A stretch of DNA of 26,193 nt from CAYWJT01 sp964458655. Its GTDB lineage: Bacteria; Acidobacteriota; Aminicenantia; Aminicenantales; Saccharicenantaceae. Under the pieces are notes generated by a model. The model saw only the letters and a list, made by a program, of their open reading frames with translations. It was not told the DNA's origin and did not search any database. Positions 15,756 through 22,346 of the stretch are shown here, piece by piece. Position numbers and translations under genes: made by a program. The stretch lies in contig CAYWJT010000040.1 in the NCBI GenBank assembly GCA_964458655.1, forward strand, positions 1-26,193, given 5' to 3'. Numbering within the stretch: position 1 is the stretch's first letter; each line of letters opens with the position of its first letter.

Positions 15756-16484
15756 TCACCTTGCATAGCCCAGCGCGTAGAGGATGCCCAATATCACAGG
15801 CTGATGGACGACATAGATGATGAGCGAATGCCGGCCGGCGGCGTTGAGGAAGGTCTGCGGCAGGCTCCAGGGCAGGAGGCTGCGGCGCGGGGCGTAGACC
15901 GACTTGCCCAGGGCGGCGCCGAGCAGGAATATGCCCAGCCAGGGGATGAGCGGGAAATAATCGAAAGACGAGAAGCCCGGGCTGTGCAGTCCCAGGGGAA
16001 GCAGCCAGTCGAAGCCCACGGCCAGGCTTTTCTTTATCGCCGGCATAAAGGCGCCGAGCCCGAGGACGACCGCGCCCCATACGGCACAGGCCGCCGCCCC
16101 GGCCCGGGCGAAAACCGCGGCATAGACGAGAATGGAGGCCGCCAGCAGGTGCAGGACGCCGAACCAGATGGTCGAGGCCGGGTCGAAGACATAGGTAACG
16201 GCCGTGACGGCGAAGGCCACGGCCAGCAGTTTCAGGCCCCTGCGGACGTTGCTGCGGGTCAGCGTGCTGCTCGTGCCCGACATGATGATGAACAGGCCGG
16301 CAAAGAAGCTCTGGGCCGCGACCCAGGCCGTGCTCGAAAGGTCGGTCGAAAAGCCGAGGAAGCTCTTGAGGCCGGCGAATTCGCCCAGGTCGAAAAGGAG
16401 GTGATAGCCGACGACAAGGATGATGGACAGGCCGCGCAGGAAGTCGATCTCCCAAATGCGCCGGCTGACGTCCGTCCTGACCAC
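15756..16484 (-). CDS. DUF1624 / heparan-alpha-glucosaminide N-acetyltransferase-like membrane protein
   Basis: Polytopic inner-membrane protein of 242 aa with about seven hydrophobic segments. The start of the family domain is clear: RRIWEIDFLRGLSIILVVGYHLLFDL, with Asp14, Arg17 and His28 as in HGSNAT-type acyltransferases, where a membrane His takes part in acetyl transfer to a sugar amine. Later segments (FIIMSGTSSTL, LIPWLGIFLLGAALG, LIIYVVHQPVILGILY) match DUF1624 too. The start is a GTG with no obvious Shine-Dalgarno; a TTGACA-17-TATCCT pair just upstream would give a leaderless or nearly leaderless message. It follows the small exported protein gene after 31 bp. Substrate unknown; cell-envelope glycan acetylation is a reasonable guess. 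Confidence 0.85.
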   Translation of the reverse strand: MVRTDVSRRIWEIDFLRGLSIILVVGYHLLFDLGEFAGLKSFLGFSTDLSSTAWVAAQSFFAGLFIIMSGTSSTLTRSNVRRGLKLLAVAFAVTAVTYVFDPASTIWFGVLHLLAASILVYAAVFARAGAAACAVWGAVVLGLGAFMPAIKKSLAVGFDWLLPLGLHSPGFSSFDYFPLIPWLGIFLLGAALGKSVYAPRRSLLPWSLPQTFLNAAGRHSLIIYVVHQPVILGILYALGYAR

Positions 16485-16490
16485 GGAGCG

Positions 16491-16519
16491 AGGATATTAC
16501 GGCCGGGCGGCGCTGTCAA
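16491..16519 (-). promoter_or_regulatory. Possible promoter of the DUF1624 gene
   Basis: Minus strand: perfect TTGACA (16519-16514), 17 bases, TATCCT (16496-16491). The -35 overlaps the stop codon of the upstream exported-protein gene. The inferred start is near the GTG start codon (16484), which would make the transcript leaderless. Confidence 0.3.
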
Positions 16520-16950
16520 TCGAGAGGCAACTTGAACCTGGCCCTGATCATCGGATAGTTAAGGGCGACCTTGCCTGATTCGAAGATGAAGTTGAGAAGT
16601 TGCTTTTCCCTGTTGACGGTCATCTTGAGCGTGGGCTCTTTGGGCACGCTTCTATCTTCATATACTTCGCCCGCAGGCGCGTAAGGCCACTCCTCTCCCT
16701 GGACTACGCCTAAGATCTTGCCGCCTTTCATGAACTTCATGAAATAGAGCACCGGGCTTGAGGTCCTGAGGAATTCCAAGTCGTAGGCGCCTTTCGGCAG
16801 GGCCTTGTCCTCGAGCTTCAGGCCCAAAGGGATCTGGACGTTCTTGAACCTATAGATCGGCGTCATTTGAGCCAGGGCTGAAGCCGCAGCGAAAAAGACG
16901 CCCAGAACGACGGCCGGCACGGTGAGCACGCGTTTCTCGGCTCGGATCAT
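16516..16950 (-). CDS. Small exported protein of unknown function
   Basis: 144 aa, not recognised. I start at ATG 16950 (MIRAEKRVLTVPAVV) rather than the longest reading at 17025, because AAGGAGG lies 7 bases upstream and a strong promoter (TTGACA-17-TATCAT) lies between the two. A signal peptide ends near ASALAQ (about residue 27). The mature part (IYRFKNVQIPLGLKLEDKALPKGAYDLEFLRTS) looks like a small all-beta domain, with a conserved-looking LPKGAYDLEF motif common in periplasmic beta proteins, and no cysteines. It precedes the DUF1624 gene by 31 bp and could be co-transcribed with it. Confidence 0.72.
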   Translation of the reverse strand: MIRAEKRVLTVPAVVLGVFFAAASALAQMTPIYRFKNVQIPLGLKLEDKALPKGAYDLEFLRTSSPVLYFMKFMKGGKILGVVQGEEWPYAPAGEVYEDRSVPKEPTLKMTVNREKQLLNFIFESGKVALNYPMIRARFKLPLD

Positions 16951-16993
16951 CACACGCCTCCTTCTCGCGTTCCGGAGACGGAACGATGGCCGA

Positions 16994-17022
16994 ATGATAT
17001 GCGCGTCGTGCGGTTCTGTCAA
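16994..17022 (-). promoter_or_regulatory. Strong sigma70-type promoter of the small exported protein gene
   Basis: Minus strand: TTGACA (17022-17017, perfect), exactly 17 bases, TATCAT (16999-16994, 5 of 6). Predicted start near 16987, giving a 37-nt leader with AAGGAGG before the ATG at 16950. The best-matching promoter in the window. Confidence 0.6.
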
Positions 17023-17088
17023 CATGAGATTCGAACCGGACGATCGCCTGTCCCCCTTGTATCAGCGCCTTGACCGGCCGTCGGGAAA

Positions 17089-17517
17089 ATGCTAAATATA
17101 GCTTCGCTGAATCCTGTGAAAAACACGACCCCCGAAACTTCCAGTCAAAAAGAGACCAGGGCGGAAGCCAAGCTCTTCTACAAGATAGACGAGGTCGTCA
17201 GGCTGACCGGCGTCGACAGGCCGACGATCGAGGCCTGGGAAAAGGAGTTCCCGTTCCTGACCTCCGGCGTCACAGGGACGGGCCAGAAGTTCTTCCGGGC
17301 CCAGGACGTCGACATCATCCGCCGCATCAAGGAGCTGCTGGCGACGGAAAAACTGACCCTGGCCGGCGTCCGGCGCAAGATCGAGGTGGAGTTCGGGCTG
17401 GTCAAGCCGCTCGCGGCCCCGCCCGAGAAGATGCGCCAGACCCTGCTCCTCATCCGTGACGAGCTCGAGGAGATGCTGGAGCGGCTGGCGGGACGGTCGG
17501 GCAGGAAAAAGGGCTAA
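17089..17517 (+). CDS. MerR-family transcriptional regulator
   Basis: DNA-binding protein of 142 aa. The winged-helix domain is at about 29-100: LFYKIDEVVRLTGVDRPTIEAWEKEF (helix-turn-helix), then the wing and FFRAQDVDIIRRIKELLATEKLTLAGVRRKIEVEFG, as in MerR/MlrA-type regulators. The C-terminal 40 residues form one amphipathic helix (MRQTLLLIRDELEEMLERL), likely for dimerisation, with no effector domain or Cys set. ATG 17089 has no good Shine-Dalgarno; GTG 17116 is a possible alternative and would remove a low-complexity N-terminus. The tRNA-Pro gene begins 38 bp downstream. The small MerR proteins of this type often sit next to tRNA or rRNA-linked loci; targets are unknown. Confidence 0.82.
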   Translation: MLNIASLNPVKNTTPETSSQKETRAEAKLFYKIDEVVRLTGVDRPTIEAWEKEFPFLTSGVTGTGQKFFRAQDVDIIRRIKELLATEKLTLAGVRRKIEVEFGLVKPLAAPPEKMRQTLLLIRDELEEMLERLAGRSGRKKG

Positions 17518-17542
17518 CATTTTCGCCGGTTTCTGCTATAAT
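17514..17542 (+). promoter_or_regulatory. Promoter of tRNA-Pro (CTAACA-17-TATAAT, extended -10)
   Basis: CTAACA (17514-17519) and TATAAT (17537-17542) are 17 bases apart, and TGC precedes the -10 to give TGCTATAAT. Transcription would start near 17549, 7 bases before the mature tRNA. The -35 overlaps the MerR stop codon. Confidence 0.6.
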
Positions 17543-17555
17543 TACCCTTCCGGTC

Positions 17556-17632
17556 CGGGACGTGGCGCAGCCTGGTAGCGCACATGCTTGGGGTGCATGG
17601 GGTCGGCGGTTCGAATCCGCCCGTCCCGACCA
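17556..17632 (+). tRNA. tRNA-Pro (anticodon GGG)
   Basis: A complete 77-nt cloverleaf with encoded CCA. Acceptor arms CGGGACG (17556-17562) and CGTCCCG (17622-17628) pair fully, then A and CCA. The D arm reads GGCGCAGCCTGGTAGCGC. The anticodon stem CATGC/GCATG encloses the loop TTGGGGT, giving anticodon GGG for CCC/CCU codons. The T arm contains GGTTCGAATCC. Eight Ts follow at 17633-17640, a plausible end of transcript. Nothing is inserted at its 3' end. Confidence 0.97.
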
Positions 17633-17888
17633 TTTTTTTTATGAAGGGGGCGCATCCCACGGCTGAGGCCGCGCGCTCTACGAGTGTCGCCCTCAAGCGC
17701 AAGTCGAGGGAAGCGCCGGGTCTTATTACGGACACCCGCTCGTGGCTCGTCCCCTGACAGGAGCGCGACGCGGACCGGAAAGCCTTCGGGACGCCAGCCT
17801 TCATCACGACTGTAAGGCCTCCGGCTGGAATCGCGGGCCTAAATCAGCGAGAATAAGAGCCTCCGATAGACCGTAAAGGAGCAGGACG

Positions 17889-18236
17889 ATGGAACGAAAG
17901 GGAAAAAAGAGCGGCACAAGCGAGCTCGAGGCCAGACCGTTGGAGGTCGCAGGGATCGCCGAATACCAGGAAGGGGCCGTGGTCAGCCGCGAAGTGGTCC
18001 GCGGACGCAACGGCAACGTCACCTTTTTCGCTTTCGACCGGGGCCAGAGGCTAAGCGAGCACACCGCGCCGTTCGACGCTCTGGTCATAGTCGTGGACGG
18101 CCGGGCCGAGATCTCTGTAGGCGGAAAAGCTCACAGGGTGGACGCGGGGAACATGATCCTGATGCCGGCCGACGTCCCGCATGCTTTGAAAGCTCTCACG
18201 AAGTTCAAGATGCTCCTGGTCATGATCAAGGGATAG
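17889..18236 (+). CDS. Single-domain cupin protein
   Basis: 115-aa beta-barrel cupin. AAGGAG lies 7 bases before ATG 17889. The two cupin motifs are visible: HTAPFDALVIVVDGRAEISVGG and the second GNMILMPADVPHALKAL with a His metal-ligand candidate. The usual first-motif HxH is reduced to a single His (HTAPFD), so metal binding may be weaker or use other residues. No signal peptide. surE follows after 4 bp, so the two genes are almost certainly co-transcribed. Its function is not predictable; small cupins of this type are often linked to sugar or nucleotide metabolism or stress sensing. The 248 bp before it (17641-17888) hold no gene or promoter I can support. Confidence 0.82.
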   Translation: MERKGKKSGTSELEARPLEVAGIAEYQEGAVVSREVVRGRNGNVTFFAFDRGQRLSEHTAPFDALVIVVDGRAEISVGGKAHRVDAGNMILMPADVPHALKALTKFKMLLVMIKG

Positions 18237-18240
18237 CGCC

Positions 18241-19074
18241 ATGGCTCGAGGACAATCCGGGCGGAGGGGTCACCGACCGCTCATCCTGCTCACGAACGAC
18301 GACGGCGTCCTGTTCGACGGCATAAAAGCGCTCCGGCGCGTCCTGGCCTCGTTGGCCGAGGTCTGGATCGTGGCCCCGGACCGGGAAAAGAGCGCCTGCT
18401 CCCTGTCGCTCACCCTCCACCGGCCGCTCCGGGTCTACCGGGCCGGCCCCAGGGTCTTCGCCGTGGACGGGACCCCGGCCGATTGCGTATATCTAGCGGT
18501 CAACCGCATCCTGCCGCGCCGGCCGGACCTGCTTCTCTCCGGCATCAACAACGGCCCCAACCTGGCCCGCCAGGACATCGCCCACTCCGGCACTGTGGCC
18601 GCGGCCCTGCAGGCCCGGCATCTCGGCATCAATTCGGCGGCGGTTTCGGCGGTGCCGGACGGAAGCGGCCGCTTCGATTTCTCCGGCACGGCCCGACTGG
18701 TCCTGCCGCTCGCGGCACGGCTCCTCGAACGCGAGGCCGATCCGCCGCTGACCTTGAACGTGAACGTGCCTCCCCCGCCTGTCCGGGGCGTGCGCGTCAC
18801 CGTGCTCGGCGAGAAGCACTACGACCCGGAGATCGTCGAGAAGAAGGACCCGCGGGGCAACACCTATTTCTGGATCGGGACGGGTTCACCCGAAGTGTCG
18901 GGCCCTCCGGAAAGCGACGTGGCCGCCGTGGCTCGGGGCTTTATCTCCTTGACGCCTTTGGACACCGACCTGACCGACGAGCGGGCTGTCCCGGGACGCG
19001 AGCTCAGGCGGCTGGCCGCCCGGCTTTCCTCCGCCGCCGCCAGGCCTCGAACAGGGCGGGGCAAAGCGAAATGA
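18241..19074 (+). CDS. surE: 5'/3'-nucleotidase SurE
   Basis: Divalent-metal nucleoside monophosphate phosphatase of 277 aa. The active-site blocks are intact: PLILLTNDDGVLFDG with the Asp pair (about 20-21), APDREKSACS, FAVDGTPADCVYLAVN, SGINNGPNLARQDIAHSGTVAAAL with the conserved Asn and Ser. The C-terminus is about 25 residues longer than E. coli SurE (253 aa) and ends in a basic, disordered tail (SSAAARPRTGRGKAK). That tail overlaps the 3' end of the convergent dedA gene by 71 bp. The gene starts 4 bp after the cupin stop. Cytosolic; role in nucleotide salvage and stress survival in other bacteria. Confidence 0.95.
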   Translation: MARGQSGRRGHRPLILLTNDDGVLFDGIKALRRVLASLAEVWIVAPDREKSACSLSLTLHRPLRVYRAGPRVFAVDGTPADCVYLAVNRILPRRPDLLLSGINNGPNLARQDIAHSGTVAAALQARHLGINSAAVSAVPDGSGRFDFSGTARLVLPLAARLLEREADPPLTLNVNVPPPPVRGVRVTVLGEKHYDPEIVEKKDPRGNTYFWIGTGSPEVSGPPESDVAAVARGFISLTPLDTDLTDERAVPGRELRRLAARLSSAAARPRTGRGKAK

Positions 19075-19657
19075 GCACGATGGCCATGATGGCCAGGGAA
19101 AAGTTCTTCCTGATGAAGGGAATGTTCCCGAAGAAGTAGCCGGCCAGGACGAAAATCAGCACCCAGCCCACGCCGCCGGTCACGTTGTAGACCAGGAACC
19201 TGAAATATGACATCCGTCCCACTCCCGCTACGAAAGGCGCGAACGTCCTGATGATGGGGATGAACCTAGCGATGACGATGGTTATCGCTCCGTGCTTCTC
19301 GTAGAAGTCGTGGGTCCGGTCGAGATATTCCTTCTTGAAGAAGCGCGAATCCTCCCTGCGGAAGACCTTCGGCCCGACGGCCTTGCCTATCCAGTAGTTG
19401 GCCGTGTCGCCCAGGACCGCGGCCAGGGAGAGCAGGACGACGAGCAGCACCGGGTCGAGCGCGCCCAGGGCCGCGAACGTGCCGGCCGCGAAAAGCAGCG
19501 AGTCCCCGGGCAGGAAGGGCGTCACGACGAAGCCGGTCTCGAGGAAGATGACGAAGAACAGGATGAGATAGGTCCAAAGGCCGTATTGCGCGATGACGGA
19601 GCTCAAGTGCCGGTCGAGGTGCACCGCGATGTCCAAGAGGCGCGCTATGAATCCCAT
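19004..19657 (-). CDS. DedA-family integral membrane protein
   Basis: 217-aa polytopic inner-membrane protein of the DedA/SNARE-associated (VTT) family, whose members act as flippases or in lipid-carrier recycling and membrane homeostasis. The signature FLETGFVVTPFLPGDSLLFAAG is followed by LGDTANYWIGKAVG and the conserved block GAITIVIARFIPIIRTFAPFVAGVGRM, which contains the essential Arg residues. ATG 19657 has AGAAGG upstream, and a good promoter lies at 19740-19712. The C-terminal basic tail (FEAWRRRRKAGRPAA) is encoded opposite the surE tail. It could handle undecaprenyl phosphate or phosphatidylethanolamine; the subgroup cannot be decided here. Confidence 0.92.
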   Translation of the reverse strand: MGFIARLLDIAVHLDRHLSSVIAQYGLWTYLILFFVIFLETGFVVTPFLPGDSLLFAAGTFAALGALDPVLLVVLLSLAAVLGDTANYWIGKAVGPKVFRREDSRFFKKEYLDRTHDFYEKHGAITIVIARFIPIIRTFAPFVAGVGRMSYFRFLVYNVTGGVGWVLIFVLAGYFFGNIPFIRKNFSLAIMAIVLISLCPALFEAWRRRRKAGRPAA

Positions 19658-19711
19658 CCCTTCTCCGTGGAGCGCCCAAAGCGCCCGTTCCGGCCGCGTT
19701 CAGGAAGCCAT

Positions 19712-19740
19712 ACTATACAGTCCGTCCGGGGCGGAATCAA
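19712..19740 (-). promoter_or_regulatory. Predicted promoter of the dedA-family gene
   Basis: Minus strand: TTGATT (19740-19735), 17 bases, TATAGT (19717-19712). Transcription would start near 19705, giving a leader of about 48 nt. Confidence 0.5.
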
Positions 19741-19802
19741 GGCCGGGCCGGACTATAGCTGTTCGAGAATCGCCAATCATAAGTCAGCCCGGGCCCGGTT
19801 TC

Positions 19803-19811
19803 TGCTAAAAT
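19803..19811 (+). promoter_or_regulatory. Extended -10-like TGCTAAAAT before the radical SAM gene
   Basis: TGCTAAAAT differs by one base from the TGCTATAAT element seen before rarA, the propeller gene and the tRNA, and the flanks (GGTTTCTGCTAAAATACC) also resemble the tRNA promoter. It lies 9 bases before ATG 19821 and 18 before ATG 19830. Confidence 0.4.
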
Positions 19812-19820
19812 ACCGGGGGA

Positions 19821-20834
19821 ATGACGCCGATGGACGCCCGCTGGAAGCTCGAGCTCATCGATAAGGCCCTGGAAGCGCTCGCCCCGCACGAAAAGGCTTG
19901 CCGGCTCTGTCCGCGGCGTTGCGGCGTGGACCGGACCTCGGTCGAACCCGCCGGCGTCTGCCGGACCGGCCGCCAGGCCGTTGTCTCCCACGCCCTCCTG
20001 CATTTCGGCGAAGAACCCGTCCTGAGCGGGACCCGGAACGCGGCCGAGGCCGCGGCCGGCAAAAGTCCGGGCCGTGTCGGCTCGGGCACCGTTTTTTTCG
20101 CCGGCTGCAACCTGAAGTGCCTCTTCTGCCAGAACTTCCAGTTGAGTTGGCTTCTGGAGGGCGAGCCCTGGTCCGACCGCGAGCTCGCGGCCGCCATGCT
20201 CGACCTCCAGGAAAAAGGCGCCCTCAACATCAACTTCGTCTCGCCGACGCACGTCGTTCTGCCCATATTGCGGGCCCTGCGCCTCGCGGTCGAGGAGGGC
20301 CTGAGCCTGCCGCTGGTCTGGAACTCAGGCGGCTACGACAGCGTCGAGGTCATTCGGACGCTCGAAGGGATCGTCGACATCTACCTGCCGGACCTTAAGT
20401 ACCGCTCGCCGGCCCTGTCCAAAAGATATTCCGGGGCCCCGGATTATTTCGAGCACGCCTCCCTTGCCCTCAGGGAGATGTCGGTGCAGCAGCCGGTCCT
20501 GAAGCTTGACGGCTCGGGGAACGCCCTCAAAGGCCTCATTGTCAGGCACCTCATCCTGCCGGGCCACGTGGACGACACTCTGGAGATCCTGGAGTGGCTC
20601 GCCAGGAACCTGTCCCCCCACATCGGCCTCAGCCTGATGAGCCAGTACCACCCGTGTCATAAGGCGCCCGAGGAGCTCGGCCGGAGCCTGACCGTGGAGG
20701 AATACCGGCCGGCCGCCGACCTGGCGGTCAAACTGGGTTTCGGGCGCCTCTTCCTCCAGCTCGAGCCTTTCCAGCCGGAAGAGCATCTCATCCCGGATTT
20801 CAGGCGCGCCCGGCCTTTCAGGTGGAAGAAATAG
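19821..20834 (+). CDS. Radical SAM protein, PflX-like (COG1313, pyruvate formate-lyase activating enzyme-like)
   Basis: 337-aa radical SAM enzyme. The [4Fe-4S] motif GCNLKCLFCQNFQ gives Cys96, Cys100 and Cys103 (CX3CX2C). An N-terminal Cys cluster CRLCPRRC...GVC (Cys27, 30, 34, 47) is typical of the PflX-like subgroup and may hold a second metal site. NFVSPTHVVLPIL, VWNSGGYDSVEVIRTLEGIVDIYLPDLKY and SLMSQYHPCHKA are characteristic family blocks. The start is ATG 19821 or ATG 19830; GGGGGA at 19815-19820 is better spaced for the second. No pyruvate formate-lyase or AmmeMemoRadiSam partner is adjacent, so the activated target is unknown. It appears to be transcribed alone. Confidence 0.88.
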   Translation: MTPMDARWKLELIDKALEALAPHEKACRLCPRRCGVDRTSVEPAGVCRTGRQAVVSHALLHFGEEPVLSGTRNAAEAAAGKSPGRVGSGTVFFAGCNLKCLFCQNFQLSWLLEGEPWSDRELAAAMLDLQEKGALNINFVSPTHVVLPILRALRLAVEEGLSLPLVWNSGGYDSVEVIRTLEGIVDIYLPDLKYRSPALSKRYSGAPDYFEHASLALREMSVQQPVLKLDGSGNALKGLIVRHLILPGHVDDTLEILEWLARNLSPHIGLSLMSQYHPCHKAPEELGRSLTVEEYRPAADLAVKLGFGRLFLQLEPFQPEEHLIPDFRRARPFRWKK

Positions 20835-20940
20835 CGCACGCAAAAGCGGCACGGATTTTTCCGTTCCTATCCTCACGTCGGCTTTCCGGGCCAAGCACGG
20901 CTCTATGACGAATAGGGTGGCGGACTTGGACTGATTAATG

Positions 20941-21012
20941 GGGAGAAAACGGCCGACAGGCACCGACTATATACCAACCGCCGCTGGTCGGTACCTGTCC
21001 CCCGTTTTTCCC
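20941..21012. repeat. REP/MITE-like imperfect inverted repeat
   Basis: The core arms are GACAGGCACCGAC (20955-20967) and GTCGGTACCTGTC (20987-20999), complementary at 12 of 13 positions, with a 19-base loop. Outside the core, GGGAGAAAACGG (20941-20952) pairs with CCGTTTTTCCC (21002-21012) with a small gap, extending the stem to about 25 bases. The GGTACCTGTCCCCC form resembles short palindromic elements that occur in many copies in some genomes; I cannot confirm copy number from one window. Confidence 0.55.
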
Positions 21013-21036
21013 TTTCACGCTTTTCGTAATAGACCC

Positions 21037-21051
21037 GTCAAGTACTTGACA
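21037..21051. promoter_or_regulatory. Perfect 14-bp palindrome overlapping a TTGACA box
   Basis: GTCAAGTACTTGAC (21037-21050) is its own reverse complement and overlaps TTGACA (21046-21051). Downstream -10 options are weak (TACAAA at 21067, 15 bases). It lies 121 bp before the FecR gene and could be an operator for a dimeric regulator of the three-gene segment. Confidence 0.4.
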
Positions 21052-21171
21052 TTATCTCGGGTTTTCTACAAAACTTAGGGCGACGAAACTGAAACCGAAA
21101 GAGTCCAGGGATGTTTGGGCCTCATTCCACATTGTCCTATTCCTGTATAAATAAAGAAAGGAGATGACGCG

Positions 21172-22224
21172 ATGAAATTATCGTCAATATCTCTTATCAT
21201 CCTAATAGTCTCGATTTTTTCTTCCTTCGGCTTCGCTGATGAAGGCCCTCGATACAGCAATGATTTTCTTCTTTCCGTTTATTTCAAGGCGGTTGAATTG
21301 AGGGACAATGCGATTGCCGAGATCAAGAAGATTGATATGGAGATCCAAAAAAATGAAGAGGCCATTAAAAAATCGGAAAGGATAATCAGCCTGGCCCAAC
21401 AAAGGAATGACGAGAAGGCAAAGCAGGCCGAAATAATAGCCAGGAATGGGCTGGCCAAGGCGGCTGAAGCCAAAGCCAGGAATGAAGAAACTAAAAAAGA
21501 ATTGGAACGCCTTAGAACGAGGGCCGACAGGTCGTTGGCGACCGTTCAAAACATGCTTGCGCGAAATAACGGATCCAACCAGAAGGTCAAAGGGTTTATT
21601 TCCGGCTTTTCAGGCCGGGTGGAAATTCTCAAGGCCGATGGAACCGCCGTTACGGCGGAGAATAACTTTCTTGAGCCCGGAGATACGGTTTTGACCTATG
21701 ACGGCTCCGCGGAAATCCAAATGCTTGACGGCCGGGCGACGACGACAATTGGGCCTTATTCTGAATTCCTGATGAAAAAGGACACTCCAGAAGAACAGGC
21801 TGTAGAACTGCTCAAAGGCAAGGTTTATATGGCGGTGGACAAGATAGATGAGTTTGCGAAAAAGATGAAGGAAAAGATTGAACAATACAAAGAAGACCTT
21901 CAGACAGTAAAAGATATAAACAAAGAAGATATTAAATATTTACGCAACCAATTCACTCTTTTTATGAAACTTATATCACAAGAGGGGTGTCTCAATAATA
22001 GGTGTCCGACAGCAATATGCGGAATACGGGGCACAAAACTCACCAGCGAGATTAAAGAAGACAAGGCTATGGAAATAACTGTCTTGGAAGGGGCGGTGGA
22101 GGTGAATATTCCAGAACTAAATCAGAGCATTTCATTAAAAGAAGGCAACAGGGTGATCATAGCTAAGGACGGAATTGTTAAACAAGAAAAGGTAGAAAGT
22201 CCTGAAAGATGGTGGGAAAAATGA
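21172..22224 (+). CDS. Exported coiled-coil protein with split FecR domain
   Basis: 350 aa, exported. GAAAGGAG lies upstream of ATG 21172. Signal peptide to about residue 22 (FGFA then DEG). Residues about 40-130 form a long charged coiled coil (DMEIQKNEEAIKKSERI, KARNEETKKELERLRT). From residue 139 a FecR-type domain begins: VKGFISGFSGRVEILKADG, then LEPGDTVLTYDGSAEIQMLDG. It is interrupted at about 220-275 by a Lys/Glu-rich helical insert. It resumes with CPTAICGIRGTKL, the equivalent of the FecR motif T-P-T-A-V-x-G-V-R-G-T, and ITVLEGAVEV. Three cysteines in CLNNRCPTAIC (CX4CX4C) sit at the junction. No sigma factor or TonB receptor gene is near, so it is unlikely to act as a FecR anti-sigma regulator. 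First gene of the AT-richer segment; codon use is clearly less GC-biased than its neighbours. Confidence 0.75.
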   Translation: MKLSSISLIILIVSIFSSFGFADEGPRYSNDFLLSVYFKAVELRDNAIAEIKKIDMEIQKNEEAIKKSERIISLAQQRNDEKAKQAEIIARNGLAKAAEAKARNEETKKELERLRTRADRSLATVQNMLARNNGSNQKVKGFISGFSGRVEILKADGTAVTAENNFLEPGDTVLTYDGSAEIQMLDGRATTTIGPYSEFLMKKDTPEEQAVELLKGKVYMAVDKIDEFAKKMKEKIEQYKEDLQTVKDINKEDIKYLRNQFTLFMKLISQEGCLNNRCPTAICGIRGTKLTSEIKEDKAMEITVLEGAVEVNIPELNQSISLKEGNRVIIAKDGIVKQEKVESPERWWEK

Positions 22225-22289
22225 ATAACCAACCCAAAATGGATAATGCCGAGGCTTCAGCTTTCAATGATCTTACTTATTTAAAATAA
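22221..22289 (+). CDS. Possible 22-aa micro-ORF coupled to the FecR gene
   Basis: The stop of the FecR gene overlaps an ATG (ATGA, 22221-22224), from which 22 codons run to TAA at 22287-22289: MNNQPKMDNAEASAFNDLTY then LK. Translation could be coupled by re-initiation. No good Shine-Dalgarno of its own, and the end coincides with an AT-rich palindrome (CTTATTT-A-AAATAAG, 22275-22289). It may be a chance reading. Confidence 0.22.
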   Translation: MNNQPKMDNAEASAFNDLTYLK

Positions 22290-22346
22290 GGCCATCGACT
22301 TATCAAAGCTGGAATTAATAGGGTTAAATTGAGGAGGGTTCAAGCG

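Larger units (their letters stand above)
20835..21171. other. 337-bp non-coding region with REP-like repeat and palindrome
   Basis: No coding region is supported here. Contents in order: a tiny hairpin ACGGATTTTTCCGT (20851-20864) without a T-run, the inverted repeat at 20941-21012, the palindrome at 21037-21050, an AT-richer leader with TGTATAAAT (21144-21152, a possible extended -10), and AAAGGAG before the FecR gene. Base composition drops across it, so it marks the boundary of the AT-richer segment. Confidence 0.6.

Noticed and set aside
15578..15766. N-terminal extension of rarA by 63 codons
   Set aside because: The extra residues resemble no RarA, and a TGCTATAAT promoter element lies inside it just before the normal start.
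17070..17098. TTGACC-17-TAAATA as a promoter for the MerR gene
   Set aside because: The -10 match is poor and it would overlap the annotated ATG, so neither promoter nor start can be fixed from it.
17514..17807. 97-aa minus-strand ORF containing GTGGFEPPTPCTPSMCATRL
   Set aside because: It is the reverse complement of the tRNA-Pro gene. This peptide is a familiar false protein made by translating the antisense strand of tRNA genes.
20851..20864. Hairpin ACGGATTTTTCCGT as a terminator for the radical SAM gene
   Set aside because: Only 5-bp arms, with no T-run after it.
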